A stretch of 64,000 nucleotides of DNA from NCBI GenBank assembly GCA_964016985.1, contig OZ024823.1, positions 28,499,216 through 28,563,215 on the forward strand, given 5' to 3'. This document shows positions 1 to 12,800 of the stretch, piece by piece. The notes beneath the pieces are model-generated. The model searched no databases. It had not been told where the DNA came from and saw only the letters and a program-made list of their open reading frames with translations. The DNA comes from Anodontia alba. Its lineage: Eukaryota; Mollusca; Bivalvia; Lucinida; Lucinidae. Each line of letters begins with the position of its first letter. Position 1 is the first letter of the stretch. A program made the position numbers and the translations under genes.

Positions 1-364
1 ATTTACTAGGGCTTTGCTTTTATAATCGATACTCTGTGAGGGCACAGAGAAAACTTCTTGTCAATAAAGGGAGAAAAAGAGGTTAGTTTACACATCCGAC
101 CAGGTTAGAAGGTTGTTACCTTATGCTCTATCCTCATTCAGACCCTTCGTAGTTCAGCTAATGGTTTTCTTTAGCTCTGGCTGTTTTGAGATGATTGCCA
201 TGAGCCCATAACCTTGTTTCATCACAGTGATTTTATTTTATTGTTTTTCATTGATGTTTTACTGATTGAGTTAGTAGGGAGGTCTATGCGGGTTGAACCA
301 TCATTTTGTGTTTTTGCAACATTTTAACATATGGTGAAGATTTGGTACCAGTAAAATCTATCTA
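1..364. other. No recognised feature
   Basis: AT-rich sequence without an open frame of note or a repeat that recurs in the window. Confidence 0.5.
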
Positions 365-412
365 AAGCCCCCGGTTGATTTTACTTCTGACCGTTCTAAG
401 GCGGTAGTTCTG

Positions 413-654
413 GGCCCAGTTGTTCAAAGCTAACGATGTCGTTAGTTAACGATTCGTTAAAATTTAAATCAAGTGATACGCAAACATGCTGAAATTTTTT
501 GCTGAAAAAATGTGAGTAGCTTTTGCAGTGCAAAAGCTACTCACATTTTTTCAGCAAAAAATATCAGAATATTGTGTATTGAAGCCGCTAAAATAGTTAA
601 CGAAATGACCCTTAACGAGCTCGTTAAGCTAACGACGCTTTGAACAACTGGGTC
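413..654. mobile_element. PIF/Harbinger-like MITE, copy 1
   Basis: Inverted termini GGCCCAGTTGTTC / GAACAACTGGGTC enclose 242 bp. The element is flanked by direct CTG at 410-412 and 655-657, a 3-bp target duplication of the CWG type known for some Harbinger elements. The interior has a hairpin, GTGAGTAGCTTTTGCA and its complement. A second copy of identical length is at 11129-11370 with CAG duplications. It interrupts an R1 repeat. Confidence 0.7.
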
Positions 655-842
655 CTGGTGTTTTTGTTCTATGTGTGGAGTTGTGGCAGTTCGCTGCGAG
701 GCTCTTTTCATGTTTTGTCCTCTTCGTTTTCCAAATGTTGTGTATAGCGGCTCCTGTCTATTTTTGTGACCACCATGTTGGGGAAGAGGAAACTGGTTGC
801 TTTGCTTTTCTTTGGTCTGTAGTTTGTATGCTGTCTAACGGT

Positions 843-843
<1 letters not shown>

Positions 844-885
<42 letters not shown>
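844..885. repeat. Poly-T tract
   Basis: Uninterrupted T run of about 42 bases. Confidence 0.9.
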
Positions 886-1039
886 CGTTTCCTCTTCGTG
901 TCATTGGTAGGCTGTAGGCTGTGTTTTGTGTTTCTGGACATGAAACATTTTCTGTACTATTTTGATACTGTTTCAAGGGAGTTGATGCTGTCATAATTGA
1001 TTTAATTTCCTTCTCAAAAGGGAGCTGGGAGCAAATCCT

Positions 1040-1560
1040 TAACTTTTTTCAGAAAGTACAAACAGGTAGTAGGGCAAACAGGTAGTCAAAAAATTTCTCT
1101 GCATGTTAAAAGATGGCGAGAAAATTACTGAGTATATCCATTTCTCTTAAACTCTCTACCTGTGACCCAGGGTGAAGTGAGCTAGCTGTAAAAGTGCTGT
1201 AAACGCCCCCCGCCCCCCCCCACCCCCCCCCCCACCCCCCACTCCGGTGGTTTGCTCTACCGACCGTTCTAGGGCGGTGGTCCCGGTGTTAGTCTTACTC
1301 TTTGTTGCTTTGTGGTTTATTCTACGAGGCGATTTATTGTATGTCTTTCCGTGTGTTATTTTGTTCTTGTGTTTTTCAGTCCTTTTAGTATTGCGATTAC
1401 CTCGCTTGGGGAAGAGAGAGCTAATCTTAGTGTTTTTCGTACGTTTGTTCGGTTTTTGCTTGTTTAGATTTGTCGGTTTCCTCTTCCTCTTGGGGTCTGG
1501 GAGGGGCTGCGGTTTGTGATTGTGGCACTCCCTTGACTTTTCTCTTACCTTTTCTTCAAT
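1040..1560 (+). repeat. R1 dispersed repeat, copy with 90-codon open frame
   Basis: Near-identical reverse-complement copies lie at 30806-31305 and 39575-40047. A hydrophobic frame without ATG (1247-1519) stays open here and in the second copy. Because it lacks ATG and lies in a repeat, I annotate it as a repeat, not a gene. A poly-C run sits at 1206-1240. Confidence 0.6.
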
Positions 1561-1676
1561 AGAAGATGCAATATGTTAGTAAATGTAGTGTACATACTAC
1601 AAAGAAAATTAATAGCTGTGCCAATAATGAGACAAAACTAAACCAAATTGTTCAAAGAATATGCGGGAAATTGTCT

Positions 1677-1707
<31 letters not shown>

Positions 1708-1712
1708 TCTAT
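1677..1712. repeat. (TTTA)n microsatellite
   Basis: About nine TTTA units with one imperfect unit. Confidence 0.85.
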
Positions 1713-1804
1713 TTTTGTTTTGTTTTGTTTTTTGGTTTTTATGTGTTTTTTCATAACCAGGTGAAGAAGTATGAAGTGTGAGAATATATTTTTTTTCTTT
1801 ACCC

Positions 1805-1990
1805 ATTAGAACGCTGGATAGAATTTCAGCAGACGATATTTAAAATGTTTTTGTTTTTTCCAGAAACTATAATTTGACATTTCATGCTTTCTTTAGAGAC
1901 AGTTTGCATGAAATGCCTGATCCTATTTTCTGGACAAAAATAAGAAAAATCATGTGTTGTCTGCTGATTTTGTCCAGAGCTTGGCAGAGA
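1805..1990. mobile_element. HP8 MITE (CAGCAGACGAC termini), degenerate
   Basis: Arms TTTCAGCAGACGA and TTGTCTGCTGA enclose an inverted repeat containing TTGACATTTCATGC. Related copies are near 6590, 17094, 24410, 58462 and 61380. Confidence 0.45.
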
Positions 1991-4535
1991 CTAATATTGT
2001 CAACCGAAGACATTTAATGTTTGTTTTTTTTTTTTGGTTTTTTTTTTTTTTGTCTTTTGTTTTTTATGCTTTAGATGCGGGAAATTCAAAGACATTCAGT
2101 TTCATGTGGCCTAAATAACCTTTTAATTTGTATTATCCTGCTATATTAGTACGACTGAACCGATAAATTATGGTGTTCACTACTTATTGTGCACATGCAC
2201 GCGGAATATTTATTAATAAACTTGTAACCAGCGTTCAGCGTTTATTAAAATAATATGGTTTTTAAAATAGTATATACATGTACATGTATCGCCGAAGTGC
2301 GTATTTTGAGGGCACTCCAGAATGTGCGTCCCGCTTTTCTTGCCATGGGTGGAGTCCAGTAGCAAGGATGTTGATTGCAGGTACGAATGCCCGCACCAGC
2401 CATGACAATTTAGATTTTAGTTCATATAACTATTATTCAAAGTAGTTATGGTAAATGTGGTATCACTATAATATCACTATCTTAAATATTGAATGATTAA
2501 CATTGTGCAATAAAGTCCGAGAAGCATGCGTGCAAATAGCTCTTGATATTGTACTTTCTAACACCCCTGCTCGTGTTGTTCCTTATTTGTCTTTACATTT
2601 CTAGCCGTGCTTTATCTAAAGCATTTGAGCATAGGAATTTCGTCGCGGCTGTCAACGGGAAATCAATTATATTACTGTTGCGAAAGTTGCGTCCCTGGTA
2701 ACTATGGACGCTAGCTTACAATATATTCATATACATACATAATAAATTATATTAGTAAGACAGAAAATGATCTACGAACATTGCAGTTCTTTGACTTTTT
2801 TTTACCTGAAGAGTTTCTCTACAGGTTATACCATTCAAACACATTCGTTTTACTCCTTGTTTCCATCGTGTATTTTTGATATTATCGAAAACAAAAGTGT
2901 CGGTTAACATTCTCATTTTGCTGTTTTATATCTGGCCTCCTTAGGTCCATCGCGGCACTCCAATTTCATTCGATTTGCAATTCTTTCATGAACACAGGAT
3001 ACAAGTTTTTATGTTTTACATCGTTTTGATATTTTACATCGTCAGCTGATTCGCACAAGTATCCACCATTTTGAATATTCGTCATCGAACCTTGTCACTA
3101 CGTAACCGTGTGACGTAATGCTTAAGAGGTATTATCGACTACAAAATGGGGAAGTCAGGTAATAAAAATAATCATGAAAATCAATAAAAAATCTCATTTA
3201 TGCAAAACATTCGCTCAGTGAGGGGTAGTTGCGCTCGCTCGTGCTCATATGGGTACAACCCAAACTCAGCTGTGCTTTATCTTGGGCATTTGAGCACGGT
3301 TCGGAATAATTTATTTCTTAAATATTGCACACTTGCTTGGATGCCTTCAAATGTTACCCTTATATGACTTTGCTTTTGATGACGTCATAGGGTAATGACG
3401 TTGCGCCAAAATTTGTCACGCTTTGGAGGAGACATTCACTTGATATAATAACATTGCCTATTTTGAAGCTACAAACAGCCGAAAATGACGCTAAATATTT
3501 ATAGCTATATAATCAAATTTTATTTATATGTAGGGCCTGGTGCTGCTTGCACACTACCTGTGGTAAAACGCAACGCAACACCAGAACTGCGCTTAGTTAT
3601 CCGAAACATTCGCGGTTACTCGCACAACAAAAGTAAACTTTCCGTTCAGTTACGATAGTTTTTGGGAGAGGGTCCCTAGTCTGTCTTTTGGCACAACAAA
3701 GATTGCAGCGTATGCGAATAAGTTTATGTATGCTTGTTTGTGACCAAATTATGGGAATATTATAGCGTTGATATTATTTATTTGTTTCTATATACTATTA
3801 ATAAATATTGATAAAGTTTATTCGATTAAACATCAAGTCTCGTCTACGAGAATAACAGGTAATCTCTAATTGGAGGTCACGTGAGACGGATTTACAATAA
3901 TCGTTCAGACGATACTAAAACAGTTTGAAAGACACTCGCTTATGTTTTGGTTTACGGAAAGCAGCCCAGAGGTATGACAATTTGCCGATAATCTCGCTCA
4001 CGTTAGAAGGAATAAACCAAAGAAAACAATTATTTCTTGGCTTTATTGAGCTTTTTATATGTCAAAAAAAAAACAAAAAAAACAGAATATATCTTGAACG
4101 TGTATTTTTGTTCTTAATCATCCCACTATTATTTTAAACTGCTGTCAGTCTATGCAAATTTAAAAGGTCGTCAAAGACGCGTCATGTGCTCAACTTGGGT
4201 AAAAACCAAACTAAATATTGTCGCCCTGTCGCGTTACAGAGAAAATTACTATGCTTTTACCATCCCCGAAAACGGATTAAGGAAATTCTCAAATAGCAGA
4301 CCAGTGTAAGAATTGATTCTTTTTCCGTTCCATCGATACTGTAGTGTATACAAAGCCGAACCTTGTTGGACAGGAGCAGTCATATCCACACGTTTTCGTA
4401 CATTATGAACTCCATCCCTTCCCAACTATACAGAGATGTGGATAATTACTTGGACAACCCTAGAGCTCTACATAACCTTTAAATTGTAAAAACGTATTTA
4501 TGCTGCTTTTATTTCTATCAATATAGTTTTAATGC
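1991..4535. other. No recognised feature
   Basis: AT-rich intergenic sequence with a T/G-rich stretch at 2020-2065. Short open frames (for example 3925-4137) lack recognisable domains. I see no exon, RNA gene or repeat that recurs in the window. Confidence 0.45.
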
Positions 4536-4539
4536 AAAG

Positions 4540-4965
4540 AAAAGAACTTTATTGGTCCATTGCTAGACAGTAGTCGCAACTCTCAGAAGTTCACTGCATT
4601 AGTTAGTCACACAATGGTTGTTCAACAGGGTAAACAAATGGTTCAGCAGAGCAAACAAAGTTTTATTCCCGATTCAATACAGTGTCTGTTACAGTATTTG
4701 TCCTAAGTATTCGGACAGACTGACCCGCGCAAACAGCGTAGACCCAGATCAGAGGCAACAGAACGCAGCGTGTGATCTGGGTCTACACTGTATGCAACTC
4801 ATCTGGCAGTTCTAGACACATCAAAAGTTAGTAAAATGAACTTCTTCAAATTTTAAGACAAGTATGGTCATATTTGTCATAGTTTGTTTGCTCTTCAAGT
4901 ACGGTAATATTTGTCATTGTTTGTTTGCTCTTCAAGTACGGTAATATTTGTCATAGTTTGCTCTT
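4540..4965. repeat. Dispersed repeat with hairpin and 43-bp tandem units
   Basis: The 4540-4860 part resembles 31985-32280 (ACAGTGTYTGTTACAGTAT, then a hairpin, then CTAGACACATCAA). Hairpin at 4730-4796, arms CAGCGTAGACCCAGATCA and complement. From 4861 a 43-bp unit containing AGTACGGTAATATTTGTCAT recurs about 2.5 times. Confidence 0.5.
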
Positions 4966-5077
4966 CTTCCTCTTGGTGATCATTGGTTTAGCTATGTTCT
5001 GTGTTTGTGGTTCTTCCTGAATATCTCCCATACTGGTTTACCCGATTTAAGCCTAGCGCCCTATGAAACGGACATTG

Positions 5078-5149
5078 GCAAACAGTGTAGACCCTGATCA
5101 GACGCCGCATATCAGACGCGGCGTCTGATCAGGGTCTACACTGTTTGCA
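5078..5149. repeat. Perfect-arm hairpin (GACGCCGC type)
   Basis: Arms AACAGTGTAGACCCTGATCA and its complement flank GACGCCGC/GCGGCGTC. One of a family of 60-72 bp hairpins; see also 12782, 25092, 54772 and 62571. Confidence 0.7.
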
Positions 5150-5524
5150 GTAAGTTCAGAAATTTCTAGAAAACATTAGAATTAAAAAAAAAAGACAAAA
5201 AAAAAAACAGATACCTCTTATATAGGAAATGAACATGCCCAAAGAGTTACGTTAGAAGTGTCAACTCGGCATAAATGGGTTAAGGTGTCCATATTATTCT
5301 CTGATCGAAGACCAGCTTTAAAGTTCACGGATTTGCACGCTGATCTGAGGAGCCTTTGCTGTCGGCATTTAGTCAAAGACGCATTTTTTGCTAGGTATGG
5401 CCCACTTAACATATTTTCGGATATTTGCATAACAATTAGACTTTAAAAATAAGATTTAACATTTTAAGTGCCAAGCAAATTTGTAGGATATGGCAGTCCA
5501 TTTTTGTAATGGACACTCACACGC

Positions 5525-5528
5525 TCGC

Positions 5529-5557
<29 letters not shown>
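5525..5557. repeat. (CA)n microsatellite
   Basis: CA dinucleotide run with one interruption. Confidence 0.9.
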
Positions 5558-5559
<2 letters not shown>

Positions 5560-5645
5560 TAAAGTATAGAGAAACAAATGCAACTTAAATATAGACAAAA
5601 TCAGTAAAACCGATTGCGCTGAATAATGGCATTCATTCCATAAAC

Positions 5646-5797
5646 TTCTGCTGCGGTTTTATTGTCTTCACAAATTGCCGAGAAAACATAAAACGGTCTA
5701 GTAACACGACGTAACGTAATAGTTCTGCTGCGGTTTTATTGTCTTCACAAATTGCCGAGAAAACAAAACTATCTAGTAACACGACGTAACGTAATAG
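5646..5797. repeat. 77-bp tandem duplication
   Basis: TTCTGCTGCGGTTTTATTGT begins at 5646 and again at 5723; both units end CGACGTAACGTAATAG. The units differ by a 2-bp indel and a few substitutions. Confidence 0.8.
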
Positions 5798-5801
5798 TAA
5801 T

Positions 5802-5806
<5 letters not shown>

Positions 5807-5848
<42 letters not shown>
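5807..5848. repeat. (GA)n microsatellite
   Basis: About 20 GA units. Confidence 0.9.
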
Positions 5849-5853
<5 letters not shown>

Positions 5854-6058
5854 TTTGTTTTTGTTTGTTTTGTTTTTCCAGTGTCTTTCGCTGTTGTTGT
5901 GACCCGCACTTTGCGTGGTAACAATCGATTTGAGAATAATTTATAAGAAGACCTCGAAGTCCTCATGACAAACAATGTTTTTAGGTAGGCACCGAATGCC
6001 CTGGTGATCAATATCCTTTTCTCCTAATATGGTTCATTGTATGGCATTTGGCCAACAG

Positions 6059-6164
6059 CCCAGTCAGATTCTACGTAAATCTATATCGGGCCGTCATCGA
6101 CCCGTCAGGGTAGCTGACGGGCCGATGACGGCCCGATGTAGATTTACGTAGAATGCTAGCTGGG
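6059..6164. mobile_element. HP2 palindromic MITE (CCCAG...CTGGG)
   Basis: A 106-bp near-perfect palindrome with GGGCCGTCATCG arms, flanked by AG on both sides (2-bp direct repeat). Other copies: 11912, 13396, 19234, 19660, 31664, 38366 and 60588. Confidence 0.75.
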
Positions 6165-6284
6165 AGTAAACCTCCAGAGTTGTCTGCTTACTTGAATGCT
6201 CTAAACAGGCCCGTATATGATGACACAATGTTTACCTAACTCCAGATATAAGGGAATATCTACTTAACATTTTCACTTATTACT

Positions 6285-6367
6285 CCACGAAAACATATAT
6301 TGTGATACTCATTAGAAGCGCCTTGCTGAGGCGCTTCTAATGAATACTACAAAATATGTTTTCGTGG
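6285..6367. mobile_element. Miniature HP1 derivative (84 bp)
   Basis: Termini CACGAAAACATA / TATGTTTTCGTG match the HP1 ends, and the centre is CATTAGAAGCGCC / GGCGCTTCTAATG. It keeps only ends and core hairpin of the ~280-bp HP1 element. Confidence 0.55.
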
Positions 6368-6587
6368 AGAATTAAGAATATACCAGTATTTTTGGTTGAC
6401 AGAATGCCTCATCTCGATCGATGTGTTTATAGGTTTCTCGCTTCCAAACGCAATCTTTACTGGTTTTATTTAATATAGACCCACTGGAGAGTCTGTCTAC
6501 GCTGTGTCAGTTCGCATGCTAGTCTGGAACTGCGTTTCACACATTGCATATTGCCCTTCAAGTTAAAAAGTTTGCATGCTCGGTAAA

Positions 6588-6724
6588 AAATTCTGCAGAC
6601 GAGATTTTGAAATGTTTTACTTAGATTTCCTAGAAAATAGGATTTCACTTCATTTCTGAAATGTCAAATCCTGTTTTCTGAGAAAAGTAAGAAGAATATA
6701 ATCAGTTTGTCGTCTGCTGAATTC
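6588..6724. mobile_element. HP8 MITE
   Basis: TTCTGCAGACGA at the left and GTCGTCTGCTGAA at the right, with inverted TTTTCTGAGAAAAGTAAG and complement inside. It is absent from the equivalent 5' flank of lectin B, so it arrived after the gene duplication or was lost there. Confidence 0.55.
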
Positions 6725-6791
6725 GCCGGTTAAACTCCGAAGTATTAAATTCTGTGTGTATTTTGTTAGCATATCGTAAACAAGATTAAGT

Positions 6792-6858
6792 ATGACGACT
6801 GCAGAATTCCTTCGATGGACGTTTTTCATACATTTTGTGATTTGCTACTCCAGTTCAG
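6792..6858 (+). CDS. Lectin A exon 1: signal peptide
   Basis: ATG at 6792 opens MTTAEFLRWTFFIHFVICYS, a short charged start followed by a hydrophobic core typical of a signal peptide, ending in SSS before the donor GTAAGT at 6859. It is 67 nt, so the intron is phase 1. Copy B at 34375 has the same length, donor and RWTFF core, and about 60 bp upstream is also similar, which supports this ATG as the start. No convincing TATA box is visible. Confidence 0.75.
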
Positions 6859-9800
6859 GTAAGTAAATTAGCATTTATTAATTATTGAATTCTTATGTCT
6901 TTTACAACTTTATGTTAGTAGCAAAGTAATTTTGAAAACAATTAATATTATTCCAAGTTCAGATCAAATATTAAACATAAAGCAAGTATATAATCGTATA
7001 TATATACATATCATAATAATAATGGCTTTGTTTTAGTATATGTTTCGCTCCGCCCTTATAGTATTAGATGATGATCATGTTGATTAGGGTAAATTTTGAT
7101 GTTTACTAGACTTTTATATTTTTACAACAATGACCTTTTCTTCAAGTATGTACTTGTTCTCAGTGAAACCGAGACTCCCATTTTCCTTCTTTTATGTGTT
7201 CTTTATTTCTTAATTTCCGAGGTCATTCTTTATCGATCTGGCCCCGAGGTTATAAGACTATTTTCATGCTCAACTCAGCTGAGCATGAAATTTGTCCAGC
7301 TAATAAAGACCAAATTACTGACAATTGCAATTTTTTCTTGCTAAACATAGCTGAGCATGAAAATGTCTCTGATAATAAATTTGAAAATGCCAAATATCGT
7401 TGGCCTTTTCATATTTATTAGCAGAGAAATTTTCATGCTCAGCTGAGTTGAGCATGAAAAAAAGGTTTATAACCCCGGGGCCTGGTGTTAAGTAGGGCGT
7501 TGTTCCCCGTAAGTTCACCGTGGGGCAAGTTTTATTTTTATATTCTCGGGATCACGGAGCCCATTCTGATATCGTACACAATCAAGTCCCGTTTAGGCTG
7601 GCGCTTTGGGGACGTATGCATCCCTGTATACTACAGGCCCCGAGGTTTTCATGTTCGACTCAGCTTAGCATGAAATTCGTCCAGCTAATAAATCCAAAAA
7701 TACTAACAATTTCAAATTCTTTCTTGCTAAGCATAGCTGAGCAAGAAAATTTCTCTGCTAATAAATTTGGCAGACTATTGTTAGCATTTTCATATTTATT
7801 AGCAGAGAAATTTTCATGCTCAGCTGAGTGTAGCAGGAAAAAATGTTTTATAACTGCGGTGCCTGGTGTTAAGTAACGCGTTGCTCCCCATAAATTCACC
7901 GTAATGCAAATTTTATTTTTGTTCTACTTGGGATCACTGAGCCCAGTCTGATATCGTTAAAAATCGAGTTCCGTTTGAGCTGACGCTTTAAGGACGTGTG
8001 CATTTCTGCATTACGAAAACACGCCTATTCGAATATACAGAAAAATTCACCTAAAAAATGAAAATTTTCAGCTAAAAAACTCTGATATTTTTCATATTTC
8101 TGCTCAAAACATAGATTGTGGGTACTCGTTAGAACGCCTCGCCGAGGCGGTTCTAACGAGTACCCACAATCTATGTTTTTGAGCAGAGATAAGACAAATA
8201 TTGCAAACCCCTGTAAACCCCAGTTTTACTATATAAAAGTGGGGTTTAAGGGGGCAAAAATTATATATAGGCATGTTTTCGTGATAGTATACTACATTGC
8301 TGTATTATGAAGAGACTCCGATTTGCTCTCTTATATGTCGTAGTCCAAAAAAGAATTTAGCCAGATCAGGAATTTGGCTAGGCAAAATAGGAATATTAGT
8401 TCATAATCAAATAATTTCCTCACTACCGACCTGCAAATCAGCTATTAGACTGTGTACTCTTTCCCCATTATTTTACTTTTAAGCCATTCCAGGTTTTTAA
8501 AAGTCAATGGGTTCAATGATATCAATTTTTATAACCTTCAGTCAAGAATAGTTTCCAACTAATAAGAATCTTCTGATATCATTGGTTGAGAAGGTAAAAC
8601 AGAGACATTTAAAGTGGTCATTTCATTAAAATGATACATTTACATACTTGAGAATCACTAACTCATTTTTTGATATGTTCAGTCGTAAAATTATTTCGGA
8701 GAAAAACAACCTTAAGGAGTATGAGTAGAATGTCCGTATAAAAAATCCTATTTGGCCTAGTCAGATTCCGGATCTGGTTAAATTCCTATTTGCACTGCGA
8801 CACGTATATCAAAGTAGTACTTTTGGAAATCAGAAAAAAGTGGCTGTATATGGAGATGCCTGTCGTAGTTCAGGGTTGGCCTTCGCTGAAGATCTACTTT
8901 ACTTTCAGAGTGATCTTCTTTTGAGATGTACTCTTCAATTATTCATTGCAAATCATAACGAAAACATGCCTATATAATTTTGACCCCTTTAAACCCCACC
9001 TTTATGTAGTAAAACTGGGGTTTATAGGGGTATACATTATTTTTCATATTTCTGCTCAAAAACATAGATTGCCGAAGCGGTTCTAACGAGTACCCACAAT
9101 CTATGTTTTGAGCAAAAATATGAAAAATATAAGAGTTTTTGTATCTAAAAATTTTCAGTTTTTTGGAGGTGAATTTTTCTATATATTTGAATAGGCGTGT
9201 TTTCGTAATGTTTATTATTCTGGCTTTGCTTCCTTTCTGACTGCAGATACGATCTGGACCCCGTGGGTCTTGGATGATTCGATAGTAAATTCCTACACGG
9301 CGACGGGTTTAATCAGGACCGAATCAGCTCATTGTCTTGGTCAGTGCATACGAAGTTGTAATGAAGATAAAGGTTGTGCAATGATTGGATATTCCAGCAC
9401 AGCGACATCCTGTGATATATACATGTTTGATGTTAGCAATCAGTCCAGCCTTGTGTTTCAAGCAGACACAGCGTTTTATATGTGTAAGACCATTTTTGTT
9501 GTTTATTCTAATTTTCCCACCATTCTAACCAGTTGGTTGCCAAGGCTACTTCAATACTGAAATTATTTTAAACCGCAAAACTACATAAATAATTTTAAAT
9601 GATTTTGTTAGTTTGTATTGCATCCCCTATAGGGGTTTCGTTTCCATAATCTGTAGGGTTTGTTGTTGTTGTTTTTTTTTTTGTTGTTGTTTTTTTTTTT
9701 ACACTCATCACGAAAATATGCCTATATAATTTGACCCCTCTCAAATCCGACTTTTATATAGTAAAACTGAGGTTTACAGGGGTATACATTATTTTTCTTA

Positions 9801-12800
9801 TTTCTGCTCAAACACATAGATTGTGGTTATCCATTAGAACCGCCTCGCTGTGGCGGTTCTAACGAGTACCCACAATCTATGTTTTGAGCAGAAAATAAAT
9901 GGAAAAATCAGAGTTTTTTATCTGAAAATTTTTTGTTTTTGGAGGTGAAATTTTCTATATATTTGAATGGGCGTGTTTTCGTAATGGATGGTGAGTACGT
10001 GCTAAGGTCGGACAAAACGGCTTTGAAATTCATTCAACACCATTTGAACCACAACATGAGAAAACGTACATTCTGACATGTGCGCCCAGTACAAACTCAA
10101 ATTAGCCTACGTAACCGCGCCGTCTGATAAGCCTTCTCGCTGTCAGCATCAAGAAACCTTGCATCCTTGGTTATCTAAAATGTGCTCAGTGGCGATTCAG
10201 ATCAGGCTCCAAGGTTATAAAAAAATTTTCATGCTCAACTCAGCTGAGCATGAAACTTTCTCTGCTAATAAATATGAAAATGCCAACAATAGTTGGCATT
10301 TTCATATTTACTAGCAGAGAAAATCTCATGCTCAGCTATGTTTAGCAACAAAGAATTTGCAATTGTTAGCTATTTGAGATTTATTAGCATGAAAAAGGTA
10401 CGTTTCCTGACGTTGCGGCTCATTTGAGTTAATCATTTGTTACCTACTCTTCATTTTATTTCAACTAAGACAATGGATACTGACACTTTATGCTTTTGTT
10501 CACTAAACAAGAAGTTACATGCATTTGAAAATTTGAATCGGCGTTTCACAACCTAACGGCGCAAACGTAGAAACCCGACGTCATCCGATAATAATGTGGA
10601 ACGTTGGACTCGATAATAATGTGGAACGTTGGCACTTTCCTGTCGTCACTGAAAATCAGTGATCGATTCTTATTCTCACATGTCATCAAGAAAACAGTGC
10701 CATCCTCTCTCGTTGCTCTCACGGAAATGCCGGAACAAGATGGCGAAAAATAAAAAAAAAAATAAAAATACATCAACAAAACCAGATAACTTTGTTACCA
10801 AAATGTTCCTTTTATTTCAACTTATACAACGGTTACCCCCACGGTCTCACATACCCATGTATATGGGGTTGACACATTTAAAATTATTATCGGATGATGT
10901 CGGATTCTACGTTTGCGGCGTAAGGTTGTGAAACGTCGATTAAAATTTTCAAATGTTTTAACATATTTATTAATGAACAAAAAAATAAAGTGTGAGTATC
11001 CATTGTCTTCGTTGAAATGAAAGAAAAATTTTGGTAATAAAATTAGTTTGCTTTGTTGATTTTTTTGTTCGTCAATTTGTTCCGGCATTTCCGTATGAGT
11101 AACGATATAAAGGAACACTCTTGAACAGGGCCCAGTTGTTCGAAATTTACGATGTCGTTAGTTAACGTATCGTTAAATCTTTGATCATCAAATATGACAT
11201 ATATGCTAATATTTTTGCTGAAAAAATGTGAGGAACTTTTGCCTTTGCAATAGCTACTCACATTTTTTCAGCAAAATTACCTGTGAATTAGATATTGTAC
11301 TTACTAGAACAGTTAATATTTTTACCACTAATGATCTCGTTGAGCTAACGACGCTTTGAAAAACTGGGCCCAGATATTTCACTGTTGTCATTTTTCACTA
11401 CACTTGTATAGTAAAATCATTTTGTTGATGTTTTAGGGTATTTTTCCCCTAAATGTAATTATTATAGAAATAGTAAATGTACTTGGTTTAGTTTATATCA
11501 GTGTTTACTCCTTAATGTATATGGGGCTGACTGGTGTCCGACCAAGGCTGAGGTCCCTCATTGACTCATGCATGCCGACACATCCAGTTAGTAAGCATGC
11601 GCGTACATTGTCTCACCCTTTTGGATTCTTTTGTAATTTTCTTTATGGAGTTTCAGTATTATGTATTTTCATGCCCCACCATCGAAGAATGGTGGAAAGG
11701 GCATATAGTGTTACCCCTGTCCGTCCATCTCCGTCTGCGTCCAAGATGGCGTGGCGTTAGCAATTTGGGTTTTTATTATTTTCAGGCGTTAGCAATTTGC
11801 GTTTAAGTTTTTTCAGGCGGGGGTATCTGTGATATATATATATATATAACAGGTCATTTCTAAACGACAGATCGCTCATTCGCAAATCATTAATCGACAG
11901 CCTTTGTTTTACCCAGCTAGCATTCTACATAAATCTACAGCGGGCCGTTATCGGCCCGTCAGCTACCCTGACGGGCCGATAACGGCCCGCTATAGATTTA
12001 TGTAGAATGCTTACTGGGATTTATTGGTTCTCATGTTTACCGCAAGTTCAGTGTATGGATGTATGACCGTACGACGCCCTGTCAATGTAAATAAGAGTCA
12101 TTACAAAAACAAGTCTGTTCAAATATACTGAAAATTTTACCACCAAAGAAAATTTCAGATAAAAAAATTTGATATTCTTCATATTTCTGCTCAAAACATA
12201 GATTGTGTGTACGTGTTAGAACCGCCTCGGCGATTCAGTTCTAACGCGTACCCACAATCTATGTTTTTGAGCAGAAATAAGAAAAATAATGTATACCCCT
12301 GTAAACCCGGGCCTAGATTTACTACATAAAAGTTGGGTCAAAATTATATAGGTATGTTTTCGTGATTGTATGTAGGGTCTTCATGTCTGATCTGGCAGTA
12401 ATGAATCATCTGTTTCCAGCATCGTTTCAAAATTGTGTTTACTGGACATGTGTAAGCTAGGTTGTTGCGTTGTGAGCTGAAAACATCATAGTTGTCTATA
12501 TATATTCCTAACGTTTTTGCCCCTAATTATCGGAACACTATAAGTTTAATAAATTAGCCGCGTCATGTTATAGCCAGCATATGAACTGTTCGCTCACGTA
12601 AGTGGTTGGTCAAGTGGAATCTTCAGCTAAAGAATTAGACATGTGGTCCTGCTCAGTGATGGGGTATGCGCACTGAAAAATGATTCGACGGAAAGTCCGA
12701 AAAGCCTTTTTCTCGTAACAACGGCTCAAATGTCCTACTTACATTAACCAATTTTAGTCTGGAATTCCCCAAAAGGTAATTGGCAAACAGTGAAGACCCA

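Larger units (their letters stand above)
365..970 (+). repeat. R1-type dispersed repeat, interrupted
   Basis: Begins with GACCGTTCTAAGGCGGT, which also marks copies at 1260, 31520, 36865 and 54970. It is split by a MITE at 413-654 and contains a poly-T run (844-885). Shares GGTGT-TTTGTTCT-TGTGTGG and a CCTCTTCGTGTCATT-TAGGCT stretch with 31520-31950. No protein is supported. Confidence 0.5.
6859..9246 (+). other. Lectin A intron 1
   Basis: 2388 bp, GTAAGT...CTGCAG. Holds a tandemly duplicated hairpin unit (7235-8008), two HP1 MITEs and otherwise no recognised feature in 6860-7230 and 8290-8950. Confidence 0.7.
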
